A stretch of 64,000 nt of DNA from a virus, in the IMG/VR virus record IMGVR_UViG_3300035126_000842, positions 1-64,000 of that record, one strand, 5' to 3'. A program made the position numbers and the translations under genes. Positions 12,980 to 20,509 of the stretch are shown here, piece after piece. The notes beneath the pieces were generated by a model, which ran no database searches, was not told the DNA's origin, and saw only the letters and a list, made by a program, of their open reading frames with translations. How positions within the stretch are numbered: the first letter of the stretch is position 1; every line of letters starts with the position of its first letter.

Positions 12980-13048
12980 ATGAATAACGAATACAGAATA
13001 TATAACGCAACAGCTATTCAAAAAAGAATAAAAGAGTTGAAAAAATAA
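12980..13048 (+). CDS. Possible micro-ORF
   Basis: A 22-aa, basic, helical peptide in the gap between two genes. It has a start codon in AT-rich context and no ribosome-binding site. It is listed only because the gap is otherwise empty; it may be non-coding. Confidence 0.25.
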   Translation: MNNEYRIYNATAIQKRIKELKK

Positions 13049-13068
13049 AACAAGACTACATCACAAAC

Positions 13069-13087
13069 TTAAAACTTGATATATGAA
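13069..13087 (+). repeat. 19-bp leader repeat, copy 1
   Basis: TTAAAACTTGATATATGAA is repeated exactly at 13361-13379 and covers the start codon of the gene at 13083. It could be a shared translation-initiation or promoter block, or the scar of a gene duplication. Confidence 0.6.
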
Positions 13088-13358
13088 AATGCAAAACATT
13101 CAAAAGTTTAGAGAACTATTATCTGAAGATATAGGTTTAAATCGTTCTTTAGTGTCAGCTTTTGCTTCTAACTACGAACATGCTTCACAAAATTCAATCA
13201 ATACAGCTAATGAGGTTGCTGCTGAACATACCTATTATGATTTAATATCAGATACTTTTACTGAAGATATTAGTTTTGAAATAGATGAAAATGAGTTAAA
13301 AAATTTTTTAATTCAACAATATGGGTTTACTATAGCTTTCGTACAAAGTGGATTTTAA
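13083..13358 (+). CDS. Hypothetical acidic protein
   Basis: 91 aa, acidic, with several predicted helices and no motif. An internal Met at codon 3 is an alternative start. It begins inside the 19-bp leader repeat. Confidence 0.5.
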   Translation: MKMQNIQKFRELLSEDIGLNRSLVSAFASNYEHASQNSINTANEVAAEHTYYDLISDTFTEDISFEIDENELKNFLIQQYGFTIAFVQSGF

Positions 13359-13360
13359 AA

Positions 13361-13379
13361 TTAAAACTTGATATATGAA
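13361..13379 (+). repeat. 19-bp leader repeat, copy 2
   Basis: Exact second copy of TTAAAACTTGATATATGAA, covering the start of the gene at 13375. The proteins that follow the two copies are unrelated, so the conserved part is the leader rather than the gene. Confidence 0.6.
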
Positions 13380-13659
13380 TACACCAGTAAAATTTGAATT
13401 AGTAAAGTTGCTAAAAGAAAAAGATGAACAGTTTGATGTAACATCTACTTTAGATTATCCAACCATATCAGAAGTAGTGATGTGGTTGTATGAGAAACAT
13501 GGGATTTGGATAACAGTTACAAGTATTTCACAAGAATCTTGGCAATGTCACATGACTAAAAAGGGGGATTCTTTAGGTAAGTGTTACTTAGAAGATTTTT
13601 ATAATCCAACAGAAGCTTATGAAGCTGCTATTTTATACACATTAAATAATTTAATATGA
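13375..13659 (+). CDS. Hypothetical protein of a common Bacteroidota phage type
   Basis: 94 aa. The pattern PTISEVVMWLYEKHGIWI, followed by a strand and then Y-NPTEAYEAAILYTLNNLI at the C-terminus, occurs in many small accessory proteins of Bacteroidota phages, with unknown function. It overlaps the next gene by ATGA. Confidence 0.6.
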   Translation: MNTPVKFELVKLLKEKDEQFDVTSTLDYPTISEVVMWLYEKHGIWITVTSISQESWQCHMTKKGDSLGKCYLEDFYNPTEAYEAAILYTLNNLI

Positions 13660-14099
13660 AAGACTTAGAAAAAGAATTTGTTCCATATCAACCAAGTCTT
13701 GATATGAAAGAACTTGGGTTTGATGAACCTTGTTTTGCTATATGGTCAGGAATTGATGAACTTAATTTTAGCATAACAGATACTATACGATTGTATTCTT
13801 CAGAATTTAGCATTAATGGTACTCAAAGCAGCAAGTTTTATGTCAACGATTTTAATTCACTTAGAGTTGCAGCACCAACATTCTCACAAGCCTTGAGATG
13901 GTTTAGTGAGAAACAGGAAATTGAAGGTTTTGTACATAAATCTATTGAAGGGAATTATTATTTTGTAATTAAAAGAATCGGAAATAATGAAAGTAATATG
14001 TATGAATTCACAAAAACCTCACCTAAAACTTTTGATACCTACGAAGAAGCAGAACTTGAATGCTTAAAAAAATTAATTGAAATTGTAAAAAACAAATAG
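13656..14099 (+). CDS. Hypothetical protein, related type to its neighbour
   Basis: 147 aa. The C-terminal half has FSQALRWFSEK, a strand, then TYEEAELECLKKLIEIVK, the same helix-strand-helix layout as the gene before it, in longer form. This suggests two members of one phage accessory family side by side. The function is unknown. Confidence 0.6.
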   Translation: MKDLEKEFVPYQPSLDMKELGFDEPCFAIWSGIDELNFSITDTIRLYSSEFSINGTQSSKFYVNDFNSLRVAAPTFSQALRWFSEKQEIEGFVHKSIEGNYYFVIKRIGNNESNMYEFTKTSPKTFDTYEEAELECLKKLIEIVKNK

Positions 14100-14100
14100 A

Positions 14101-14646
14101 ATGAAAAATTTACACATTATCCCAACTGAAGAAATTTGGAAAGATATAATCGGATATGAAGGTATTTATCAAGTATCTAATTTTGGAAATGTGAAAAGTT
14201 TGGGTAATAATTTTTCAAGAAAAGAAAGATTTCTTAAACTATCTTCTCAAAGTAAAGGATATTTAACAGTTGTTTTACAAAAAAATGCAACAAGAAAAAT
14301 GGTACTTGTTCATAGACTTGTAGCAGAACATTTTATAGATAATACTGAATCTAAACCTCAAGTAAATCATATTAATGGAGATAAAACTGACAATAGTATT
14401 GAAAACCTAGAGTGGGTTTCTCATAGAGAAAATTTAGACCACGCTATAAAAAACAATTTAACTTTAAAAGGAGAAGAAAATCGTAATTCTAAATTAAAAG
14501 ATGTAGATGTTATTAAAATACATTCTTTATTACAAAAAGGAATTACAACAAAAGAATTGTCAGAAAGTTACAATGTATCTTATAGCACAATAGATGGTAT
14601 TAGAACAAATATATATTGGAAACATTTAAACTTACCTAAAATATGA
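14101..14646 (+). CDS. HNH homing endonuclease with NUMOD4 domain
   Basis: 181 aa. Residues about 10-60 match NUMOD4 (EIWKDIIGYEGIYQVSNFGNVKS). The HNH core spans about 69-108: VHRLVAEHF, VNHINGDKTDNSIENLEWV, SHRENLDHA. The C-terminal part has a resolvase-like helix-turn-helix (about 148-170). These freestanding enzymes cut specific phage DNA and spread their own gene. It sits in a run of tiny accessory genes with ATGA-type overlap to the next gene, so insertion was precise. Confidence 0.9.
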   Translation: MKNLHIIPTEEIWKDIIGYEGIYQVSNFGNVKSLGNNFSRKERFLKLSSQSKGYLTVVLQKNATRKMVLVHRLVAEHFIDNTESKPQVNHINGDKTDNSIENLEWVSHRENLDHAIKNNLTLKGEENRNSKLKDVDVIKIHSLLQKGITTKELSESYNVSYSTIDGIRTNIYWKHLNLPKI

Positions 14647-15302
14647 AAAATTTATACAAAATACAAGATGAGTTATATATAATAGATAACAATGAAAAAG
14701 TTACTCAAAATGGAATATGGGCAAAGTGTTCATTTACTGGAGATATTCTAAAAAATAGAAATGGTCAGTATGCTTATAAAGTGATACTTACTACTAATAA
14801 ATTGCTCATCAAAGATGGTGTACAAGCTATTGATGATGAATTTTTAGAGTGGTTTGTTAAGAATCCAAGTTGTGAGGAGGTTGAGGTAGTTGATAATTTA
14901 AAATATTTTAATGTTGATGAATTAAGAGAAAGACATCTTAAAGGATTACCTCATTTATATTCTGAAAAGATTGGTTACAAAATAATTATTCAAAAAGAAG
15001 AACCTAAACAAGAACTACCAAAATTAGGGACAAAAGAGTTTAACGATTTAGCATCTGCTTATTTTGGTGGTAAACCTAAACAAGAAACACTTGAAGAAGC
15101 TGCTGAAAAATATGCTGAATTATCATATTACAATAGAGATGATGTAAACGCTTTTGTAAATGGTGCTAAATGGCAAGCAGAAAGAATGTATAGTGAAAAA
15201 GAACTTTTTCAAATTATAGCGGAAATACTTCATACACCCGCATTAAGGGATGGTAGTTGGGAAGATATTTCAAATTGGTTTGAACAATTTAAAAAGAAAT
15301 GA
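14643..15302 (+). CDS. Hypothetical protein with KQETLEEAAE...GAKWQ module
   Basis: 219 aa. The first 110 residues form an unknown domain. From about residue 148 comes a module: KQETLEEAAEKYA, then FVNGAKWQAERMYSEKEL and a final WFEQFKKK. The same module forms the whole of the next gene, so one arose by duplication or the two share a recombining tail. The function is unknown; such modules are widespread in Bacteroidota phages. Confidence 0.65.
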   Translation: MKNLYKIQDELYIIDNNEKVTQNGIWAKCSFTGDILKNRNGQYAYKVILTTNKLLIKDGVQAIDDEFLEWFVKNPSCEEVEVVDNLKYFNVDELRERHLKGLPHLYSEKIGYKIIIQKEEPKQELPKLGTKEFNDLASAYFGGKPKQETLEEAAEKYAELSYYNRDDVNAFVNGAKWQAERMYSEKELFQIIAEILHTPALRDGSWEDISNWFEQFKKK

Positions 15303-15303
15303 C

Positions 15304-15543
15304 ATGAAACAAGAAACACTTGAAGAGGTTGCTGAAAGAATATCCAAAGAACATTATGTTGACCAATCAGATTATTGGGCAATTGGTGTTGATTCATTTA
15401 AAAGAGGTGCTAAATGGCAACAAGAAAGAATGTATAGTGAGGAAGATATGAGAGAAGCTTATATGGTTGGAAAACATGGAGGAACAACACAGGTATACTA
15501 TGAGTTTAAAGAATGGTTTGAACAATTTAAAAAGAAAGTATGA
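15304..15543 (+). CDS. Short paralogue of the preceding C-terminal module
   Basis: 79 aa from ATG 15304. An in-frame start at 15250 lies inside the previous gene and is not preferred. It repeats the sequence logic KQETLEEVAER...RGAKWQQERMYSEEDM...WFEQFKKK of its upstream neighbour. It begins 1 bp after that gene's stop. The function is unknown. Confidence 0.6.
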   Translation: MKQETLEEVAERISKEHYVDQSDYWAIGVDSFKRGAKWQQERMYSEEDMREAYMVGKHGGTTQVYYEFKEWFEQFKKKV

Positions 15544-15845
15544 CCGAGAAACAACTAGAATTTAATAGAGACTGTGCTTTTTTCCTACAATGGAAAAATA
15601 AAGGTATGGTAAACCTTGAAATGTGGGTATCTGATAGAACACCTATTGGTGCAAATACAAATGAGTTACTATTTCATAAAGACTGGAATTGGTTAATGGA
15701 TGTAGTAAAAAAAGCATTAGATATTTGTTTTGAAGAAGATCAAGTAAATGATTACTACTATATACTAGATGCTGTACCTGATATAGATACTGTAGTAGAA
15801 AGAACACACGTTTTTATTAAGAAACTAAACTTAAACAAAACATGA
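15540..15845 (+). CDS. Hypothetical protein
   Basis: 101 aa with a fully globular look: an N-terminal helix, strand, then HKDWNWLMDVVKKAL and an acidic middle. This W-rich block resembles small Bacteroidota phage proteins of unknown role. ATGA overlaps on both sides. Confidence 0.55.
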   Translation: MTEKQLEFNRDCAFFLQWKNKGMVNLEMWVSDRTPIGANTNELLFHKDWNWLMDVVKKALDICFEEDQVNDYYYILDAVPDIDTVVERTHVFIKKLNLNKT

Positions 15846-16312
15846 CAAAACGATTTAAAATTGAACCAGATTTTACCTGCCCTGAGTTGGCTGGGTATAA
15901 GTTGCCACCATGTTCCCGAAGTCAGGAAGATGGTGTTGAGGCAATTGTTAAGAACCTAATGGGATTGCCAGACTATTTAAATTTAGAGTCAATGAGTCCA
16001 TCCATGAAAGGCTCTTTTGACTTTGGGGTTCAATGCTACAACAAAGCCCGAGAGAAGTATGAGTTTAGCCGGGAGGATTTAGTCCATGCCATTGATTTAG
16101 CACAAGAGGTGCATAAGCCTAAATACTGCCACCATTATGAACACACTTATACTCCTGAGCAAATAATGTCAATTTTACTCACCCCGATTGCGATTGAGGT
16201 GGAGATGGTTCAAAAGTCTATAAATGGTTCGATTCCTGTTGGGCAGGATTGGGAGTGTGTTCCAGCAACCAACCCAGACGGAACGGTGAAAGGGAGGTGG
16301 GTGTATGAGTAA
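15842..16312 (+). CDS. Hypothetical protein, G+C-rich segment
   Basis: 156 aa. Codon use (GCC, CCG, GGG, TGC) differs from the AT-rich genes upstream, pointing to separate origin. It contains cysteines at 13, 24, 54 or so and a CHHYEHTYTPEQIMSIL helix. No domain is recognised. A G-rich Shine-Dalgarno (GGGAGGTGGGTGT) near its 3' end initiates the next gene. Confidence 0.55.
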   Translation: MTKRFKIEPDFTCPELAGYKLPPCSRSQEDGVEAIVKNLMGLPDYLNLESMSPSMKGSFDFGVQCYNKAREKYEFSREDLVHAIDLAQEVHKPKYCHHYEHTYTPEQIMSILLTPIAIEVEMVQKSINGSIPVGQDWECVPATNPDGTVKGRWVYE

Positions 16313-16553
16313 GGTAATTAATTTACTCCCCCATTTTATCAAAGTTAGATTACTTGCAAAGAAGTTTGATATTTGGAAAGAAGTTCAAGATGACAATAGG
16401 AAACCCGATGCGTTTATGTCAGGCGATTGGATTTCATACGATGGCAATTTATATTACGGGCATCCGCTTGGAGTATTTTTATTATCTAATCAAAACGAAT
16501 TGTATCAATTAAATAAACAATACAGAGATAAATATGACACCACAACCAATTAA
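16305..16553 (+). CDS. Hypothetical protein
   Basis: 82 aa with a start fixed by GGGAGGTGGGTGTATG. The composition is mixed with several Trp and Tyr residues in the middle. No motif. It overlaps the upstream gene by 8 bp. Confidence 0.5.
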   Translation: MSKVINLLPHFIKVRLLAKKFDIWKEVQDDNRKPDAFMSGDWISYDGNLYYGHPLGVFLLSNQNELYQLNKQYRDKYDTTTN

Positions 16554-16608
16554 ATTCTGGGGCTTTCGGGTGGACTTGAACCAATTTGAGCAGGACTATG
16601 GCAAATAA
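16534..16608 (+). CDS. Micro-ORF linking two genes
   Basis: A 24-aa ORF that starts in the 3' end of the upstream gene and ends in ...DYGK with its stop over the next gene's ATG (TATGGCAAATAA). The same junction is seen at the following two genes, which supports it as a genuine coupled ORF or the tail of a deleted gene. Confidence 0.35.
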   Translation: MTPQPIKFWGFRVDLNQFEQDYGK

Positions 16609-16846
16609 ACAACAAACCGCACTACAAACCTTAATTAAATGGGGTGATAAAATGCTTAAAGAAAATCCAAACAAAATACTTTCTTTTTCAGAAGTCATTG
16701 ATAAGGCAGAAGAATTATTGCAAATGGAACGGGAGCATATTGAGCAAGCCTTTATAAAAGGGAATGAATTTGTTCCTAAATGGAAAATAAATGGTGTGCC
16801 ATATATTGAATCTGAACAATATTACGAACAAACCTATGGAAAATAA
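16598..16846 (+). CDS. Phage accessory protein, NKQQTA...YYEQTYG family
   Basis: 82 aa from ATG 16598; an in-frame TTG at 16586 is not preferred. It begins MANKQQTALQ and ends YYEQTYGK. Both ends recur in the next gene. The middle has an EREHIEQAFIKG helix, typical of this small family in Bacteroidota phages. The function is unknown. Confidence 0.65.
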   Translation: MANKQQTALQTLIKWGDKMLKENPNKILSFSEVIDKAEELLQMEREHIEQAFIKGNEFVPKWKINGVPYIESEQYYEQTYGK

Positions 16847-17069
16847 ACAACAAACAGCAGTGGACTATTTCTTTGATAAGATTAAGTCCAATTTTGAACA
16901 CGATGGAGACAAGTTGGAATCGGTTATGTTCCTTTATGCGATATGCAAAGAGATGAACAGAGAGCAGATTGAGAACGCTTATTGGGATGGTGGTCAAGAT
17001 GTACCGATAAACGAAAATAGATGTGCAGAATATTACGAACAAACCTATGGAACTACAACAAGCCGTTGA
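16836..17069 (+). CDS. Phage accessory protein, same family, tandem copy
   Basis: 77 aa from ATG 16836, which overlaps the preceding stop as TATGGAAAATAA; an upstream in-frame start at 16791 lies within the neighbour. It begins MENKQQTAVD and ends YYEQTYG plus five residues. The central helix EMNREQIENAYWDGG corresponds to that of the upstream paralogue. Confidence 0.65.
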   Translation: MENKQQTAVDYFFDKIKSNFEHDGDKLESVMFLYAICKEMNREQIENAYWDGGQDVPINENRCAEYYEQTYGTTTSR

Positions 17070-17202
17070 CATACTAATGGAAAACCACAGGTATAAACTA
17101 AACAAAATACAAACTGTTAGTTTTACAGAGCAGGAACTGAATACTGCACGAAATACATTAATTCATTACAATAATGTACAACGAAACAAGAAAACAGCTT
17201 AA
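17047..17202 (+). CDS. Small hypothetical protein, end of coupled chain
   Basis: A 51-aa ORF starting at CTATGGAAC within the previous gene's last codons. The N-terminus MELQQAVDILMENH echoes the MENKQQTAVD start of its neighbour. Ends 82 bp before the next gene. No domain. Confidence 0.45.
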   Translation: MELQQAVDILMENHRYKLNKIQTVSFTEQELNTARNTLIHYNNVQRNKKTA

Positions 17203-17284
17203 TACCAAGTAAGTTTAAACTAAAAAAATTTATATTATTTACTGAAATTAATTTTGGTATATTCGCATATTATATTTATATATT

Positions 17285-17539
17285 ATGCATTATTCTTTAA
17301 GTGATGGTAGGGTAGTAATAATGGATGTTGATACATACCTAAGCTACCCTGACAATATTCATCAGCTGTTATTAGCAGATTTTGATGGAGAATATATTAC
17401 CAATCCTTTTCACGGTTCTGTACTTAGAAAGCATTCTATACTAGAAGATGATACTCTATTGTCTTTAGTAGAACTAGATGAGATAAGCTCCGAGGAAAAA
17501 TTAATTGAAGTAAAGGACGACCTTTTTATTGATCATTAA
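17285..17539 (+). CDS. Hypothetical acidic protein
   Basis: 84 aa, acidic, with aspartate-rich strands. It follows an 82-bp AT-rich gap (17203-17284) containing TTTTGG and TATATTCG, which could hold a Bacteroidota-type promoter, though the spacing is not canonical. The function is unknown. Confidence 0.55.
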   Translation: MHYSLSDGRVVIMDVDTYLSYPDNIHQLLLADFDGEYITNPFHGSVLRKHSILEDDTLLSLVELDEISSEEKLIEVKDDLFIDH

Positions 17540-17556
17540 CTTTTAAAAACAAAACA

Positions 17557-17961
17557 ATGCAAACATCAACAAAACTCAATCAAACACAAAAACTTCTTTT
17601 TAACATTTGTCTGCATGGCGAAAATGCATGCGATGATGAAGTTAAGAAAGATTTATCTGTTGCAGATTATCACAAAATTCGCAACAAGTTCAGAAAAGCT
17701 CAGATCGCAATTAATCGTTTGAAACAAGAACGTGTTAATGAATGGGCTAATGCTTTTATGCAACACTTTTTTCCTAAAACAGAATTGACTCAAGTATTTA
17801 CTATAAAATACGGAGACGCTGTTGATTTGAATAAAGTGTGTCCTATGTCTTTTAAAGACTTAGGTATTACTAAAGAAGACATTATTGAAAAACTAATGGA
17901 TTCTGGTGTTCTTCCCAAAAACTTTTACGGTATTAATTCAGAATTGAAAGAAAACTTATGA
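17557..17961 (+). CDS. Hypothetical protein
   Basis: 134 aa, with a helical, basic middle (KIRNKFRKAQIAINRLKQERVNEW, about 47-70) and a globular C-terminal half. It may bind DNA, but no known motif is present. ATGA overlap with the next gene. Confidence 0.55.
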   Translation: MQTSTKLNQTQKLLFNICLHGENACDDEVKKDLSVADYHKIRNKFRKAQIAINRLKQERVNEWANAFMQHFFPKTELTQVFTIKYGDAVDLNKVCPMSFKDLGITKEDIIEKLMDSGVLPKNFYGINSELKENL

Positions 17962-18164
17962 AAGTAGAAACAATTATCAACGGTTCAACTAAGCTCATTC
18001 TTATTCCTGAAACACCACTAGAAGAAGAAATTCTTAAAGTGTTAGCATCACAGAATAATGAGATAGTAGAAGCTCGCAATGGTTTTGCAGTTGGTTCTGT
18101 AACCCACACAAGAGCTTTGGTTATTCAACCACAATCTACCGGCAACTTAGAGCATGAGGCTTAA
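17958..18164 (+). CDS. Hypothetical small protein
   Basis: 68 aa with an N-terminal strand pair and an ETPLEEEILKVLA helix. It overlaps the HNH gene by 11 bp, which suggests coupled expression with it. No function can be assigned. Confidence 0.5.
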   Translation: MKVETIINGSTKLILIPETPLEEEILKVLASQNNEIVEARNGFAVGSVTHTRALVIQPQSTGNLEHEA

Positions 18165-18534
18165 AGATTGCTGCGCATGTGAGAAACCCTCTGTCATTTG
18201 GAAAAATGATAGAGGGGATCTCTATTGTAAGTCTTGTTGGAGTAGGAAAAACCCCAAGACAATTACAAAGAAATCTGAAAAGCAGGTAGTAGCTGAAAAA
18301 AGTTATTCTTTAATTCGTAAAGCATTTCTTATAAAGCATACTAAATGTCAAGCAGGTTTACCTGGGTGCAGTATTTCTTCTACTGAAGTTCATCACAAAA
18401 AAGGAAGAATTGGTAGTTTACTTATTGATACTAACTTTTTCTTAGCCGTTTGTCGTAACTGTCATGATTACATAGAAAACAATCCAAGTGAAGCAAAAGA
18501 TTTAGGTTTATCAGAATCTAGACTAAAAACTTAA
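18154..18534 (+). CDS. HNH endonuclease, NinG-like zinc-ribbon type
   Basis: 126 aa. Residues 6-28 form a zinc ribbon (C6-x2-C9, C25-x2-C28). The HNH part has C65, C72, the doublet His80-His81 in TEVHHKKGR and a second knuckle C100-x2-C103 with His104 (VCRNCHDYIE). This is the layout of zinc-containing HNH nucleases such as NinG/Lambda-orf family relatives. It could act in recombination or packaging, or be a free-standing nuclease. Confidence 0.8.
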   Translation: MRLKDCCACEKPSVIWKNDRGDLYCKSCWSRKNPKTITKKSEKQVVAEKSYSLIRKAFLIKHTKCQAGLPGCSISSTEVHHKKGRIGSLLIDTNFFLAVCRNCHDYIENNPSEAKDLGLSESRLKT

Positions 18535-18598
18535 AAAGTTTATAGTAAAACTTACAAAATTTTATTAAATTACATATACAACTGTAATTTATAAAGTT

Positions 18599-19084
18599 AT
18601 GTACGACGTTAGTGCTCAATATCATAAAGATGAATTAGCTAAAAAGCAATTATTAGAAGAAGTAATTTCAACTATTACAACTACATCTTCTTCTATAACT
18701 GCGATATTGAATAATATTTATATTGATACGCAACAAGCTAATGCTTATTTATCTTCAATAAATGTTTATGCTGCTAATTCAACAGCTGAATTACAGACTA
18801 TTCATAACAGACAGACTAACGGTACTCAGAAAACTCAGATTATTCCTACAGTAAGTCCTGCAACTCTTACAGTAACAGAAAGTGCTGTTACTAGCAGTGG
18901 TTCTACTGCAGCTGATAATCTTTACATGACTTTTGTAACTAGTGAAGATTTTGCAGGTAGTATTAATGGTATAACTATTCCTAAATTATCAGTAAAAGAA
19001 TATCCTTACTTGCCTGGTCACAAATACCCTAGTATTTCTTACACTAGAACTGCAGGTACATTATACATTATTGAAGCAAAATAA
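18599..19084 (+). CDS. Putative virion protein
   Basis: 161 aa. A helical N-terminus is followed by Ser/Thr-rich segments and short beta strands, typical of decoration or fibre proteins. Ends 2 bp before another gene of similar composition. No homologous family can be named; a structural role is an inference from composition and pairing. Confidence 0.5.
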   Translation: MYDVSAQYHKDELAKKQLLEEVISTITTTSSSITAILNNIYIDTQQANAYLSSINVYAANSTAELQTIHNRQTNGTQKTQIIPTVSPATLTVTESAVTSSGSTAADNLYMTFVTSEDFAGSINGITIPKLSVKEYPYLPGHKYPSISYTRTAGTLYIIEAK

Positions 19085-19086
19085 TT

Positions 19087-19653
19087 ATGATTAGTTTAAG
19101 AACTTCAGAACCTGGATTTGTTTTACTACAACAATATAAAGTTGTAACTGCAATTCCTGCTATATTAGAAAATAGAACTACATATCTGGTAGGTGCGCAA
19201 ACTACTATTGATATTACAGGATTGAACGGTAATGTAGATCAAAGCTATAGAATTCAAGGTACTTCTGTAAATGCAGTTAGTGCAGATACACATAGTTTAA
19301 CGTTTAATGGAATTGTAACAAATGTTTATGATAGCCGTTATTCGTATGTAGGTGCTGCATCAAGTGTTGGTTCTAATAATCAACCTTCTATATTTATGGC
19401 TCCTAATAGTGGTAGTACTTCTATGACAATGTTTGATATAGTTATTGATGCTGTTACAGGTAAAAATAGAGCTGTTCAAGGAAACTGTGTTACAACTGGA
19501 ATAAATCAAGCGGCAGTACCTCTTTATCCTACATTTGGTGGCATTTGGAAAGATAACTCTACTAACATAACAAGTGTACAGTTTAGATTCCCTAGTATTA
19601 CAGGAGGATATGCAGTAGGAACAGTGTTTAGAATTTATAAATTACAGCTATGA
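19087..19653 (+). CDS. Putative virion or receptor-binding-type beta protein
   Basis: 188 aa, rich in G, S, T, N and V with strand-turn periodicity and almost no charged helices, which is typical of jelly-roll or fibre proteins. Position 2 bp after the similar upstream gene suggests they work together. It lies between accessory and nucleotide genes, away from any visible structural module. Confidence 0.5.
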   Translation: MISLRTSEPGFVLLQQYKVVTAIPAILENRTTYLVGAQTTIDITGLNGNVDQSYRIQGTSVNAVSADTHSLTFNGIVTNVYDSRYSYVGAASSVGSNNQPSIFMAPNSGSTSMTMFDIVIDAVTGKNRAVQGNCVTTGINQAAVPLYPTFGGIWKDNSTNITSVQFRFPSITGGYAVGTVFRIYKLQL

Positions 19654-19865
19654 TACAAATAGATCACTTTTACAGATGCAATACTGCCTTTGGTGTAAGA
19701 ACAGTTAAAGCAGTTCAAGAACTAGAATCTTCTGATTTCTATGGTATATTTTCTATTTCAGAGTTTCAGGAACCAGGTGATAACCAAGGAATGGTAATTC
19801 CTAATAAGTCACCTAAAGCTACTCTTGCAGAAGCTAAAGAATGGGAAAATTGGTTTAACCAATAA
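19650..19865 (+). CDS. Hypothetical protein
   Basis: 71 aa, last gene before a strong terminator, overlapping the putative virion gene by ATGA. It carries a C-terminal EAKEWENWFNQ helix. The function is unknown. Confidence 0.5.
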   Translation: MIQIDHFYRCNTAFGVRTVKAVQELESSDFYGIFSISEFQEPGDNQGMVIPNKSPKATLAEAKEWENWFNQ

Positions 19866-19889
19866 GTATTTAAGTAATTAATTTAGTTT

Positions 19890-19914
19890 AAGGGGAATTA
19901 GGTTCCCCTTTTTT
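19890..19914 (+). terminator. Rho-independent terminator
   Basis: An 8-bp stem AAGGGGAA/TTCCCCTT with a 5-nt loop, followed by TTTT. It closes the unit 18599-19865. Confidence 0.85.
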
Positions 19915-19924
19915 ATTGTTTGAA

Positions 19925-20509
19925 ATGGAAGAATATAAACTTAAAAATAATCATGTTCTTATAGTAGAACAAGACATAAACCCTTTAAATCCACGAGTCG
20001 ATTTTGATAACATAACCACAATGGTTTGCTTTCATAAAAGATATACATTAGGAGATGTAAACGATTTAAAATCAGAATATTTTGATGGTTGGAATCAACT
20101 AAAAGAATTTTTAGAATCAGATAATAATATTATAGCTATAAAACCGTTATATTTATACGATCATTCTGGTATTACTATTAGCACCACTCCTTTTTCTTGT
20201 AGATGGGATAGTGGTCAAATAGGTTTTGTTTATGTTACACAAGAAGCGTTAGATCGAGAAGGAATACATGAAAATAAAGCATCTGAAATAATTGATAATG
20301 AAGTTGCATTATATGATAGTTATCTTACAGGAGAAGTCTACAAATTTACTTTATATAAAGAACAAGTTTGTAATCTAGGACATACTCATAAAGAGATAGT
20401 TAATTCTCTTTCAGGTTTTTACGGAGATAGTGATATATTCAAGAATGGTATTATAGAGCATATAGACAAAGAACTATTAACAGAAGAATTATGTACAAAG
20501 CAGAAATAA
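19925..20509 (+). CDS. Hypothetical phage protein with CRWDSGQIGFVYV block
   Basis: 194 aa from ATG 19925; a TTG at 19916 directly behind the terminator is not preferred. A conserved-looking central block, SCRWDSGQIGFVYV (about 95-108), resembles a family present in many unrelated phages, function unknown. It overlaps the ThyX gene by 19 bp. Confidence 0.65.
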   Translation: MEEYKLKNNHVLIVEQDINPLNPRVDFDNITTMVCFHKRYTLGDVNDLKSEYFDGWNQLKEFLESDNNIIAIKPLYLYDHSGITISTTPFSCRWDSGQIGFVYVTQEALDREGIHENKASEIIDNEVALYDSYLTGEVYKFTLYKEQVCNLGHTHKEIVNSLSGFYGDSDIFKNGIIEHIDKELLTEELCTKQK

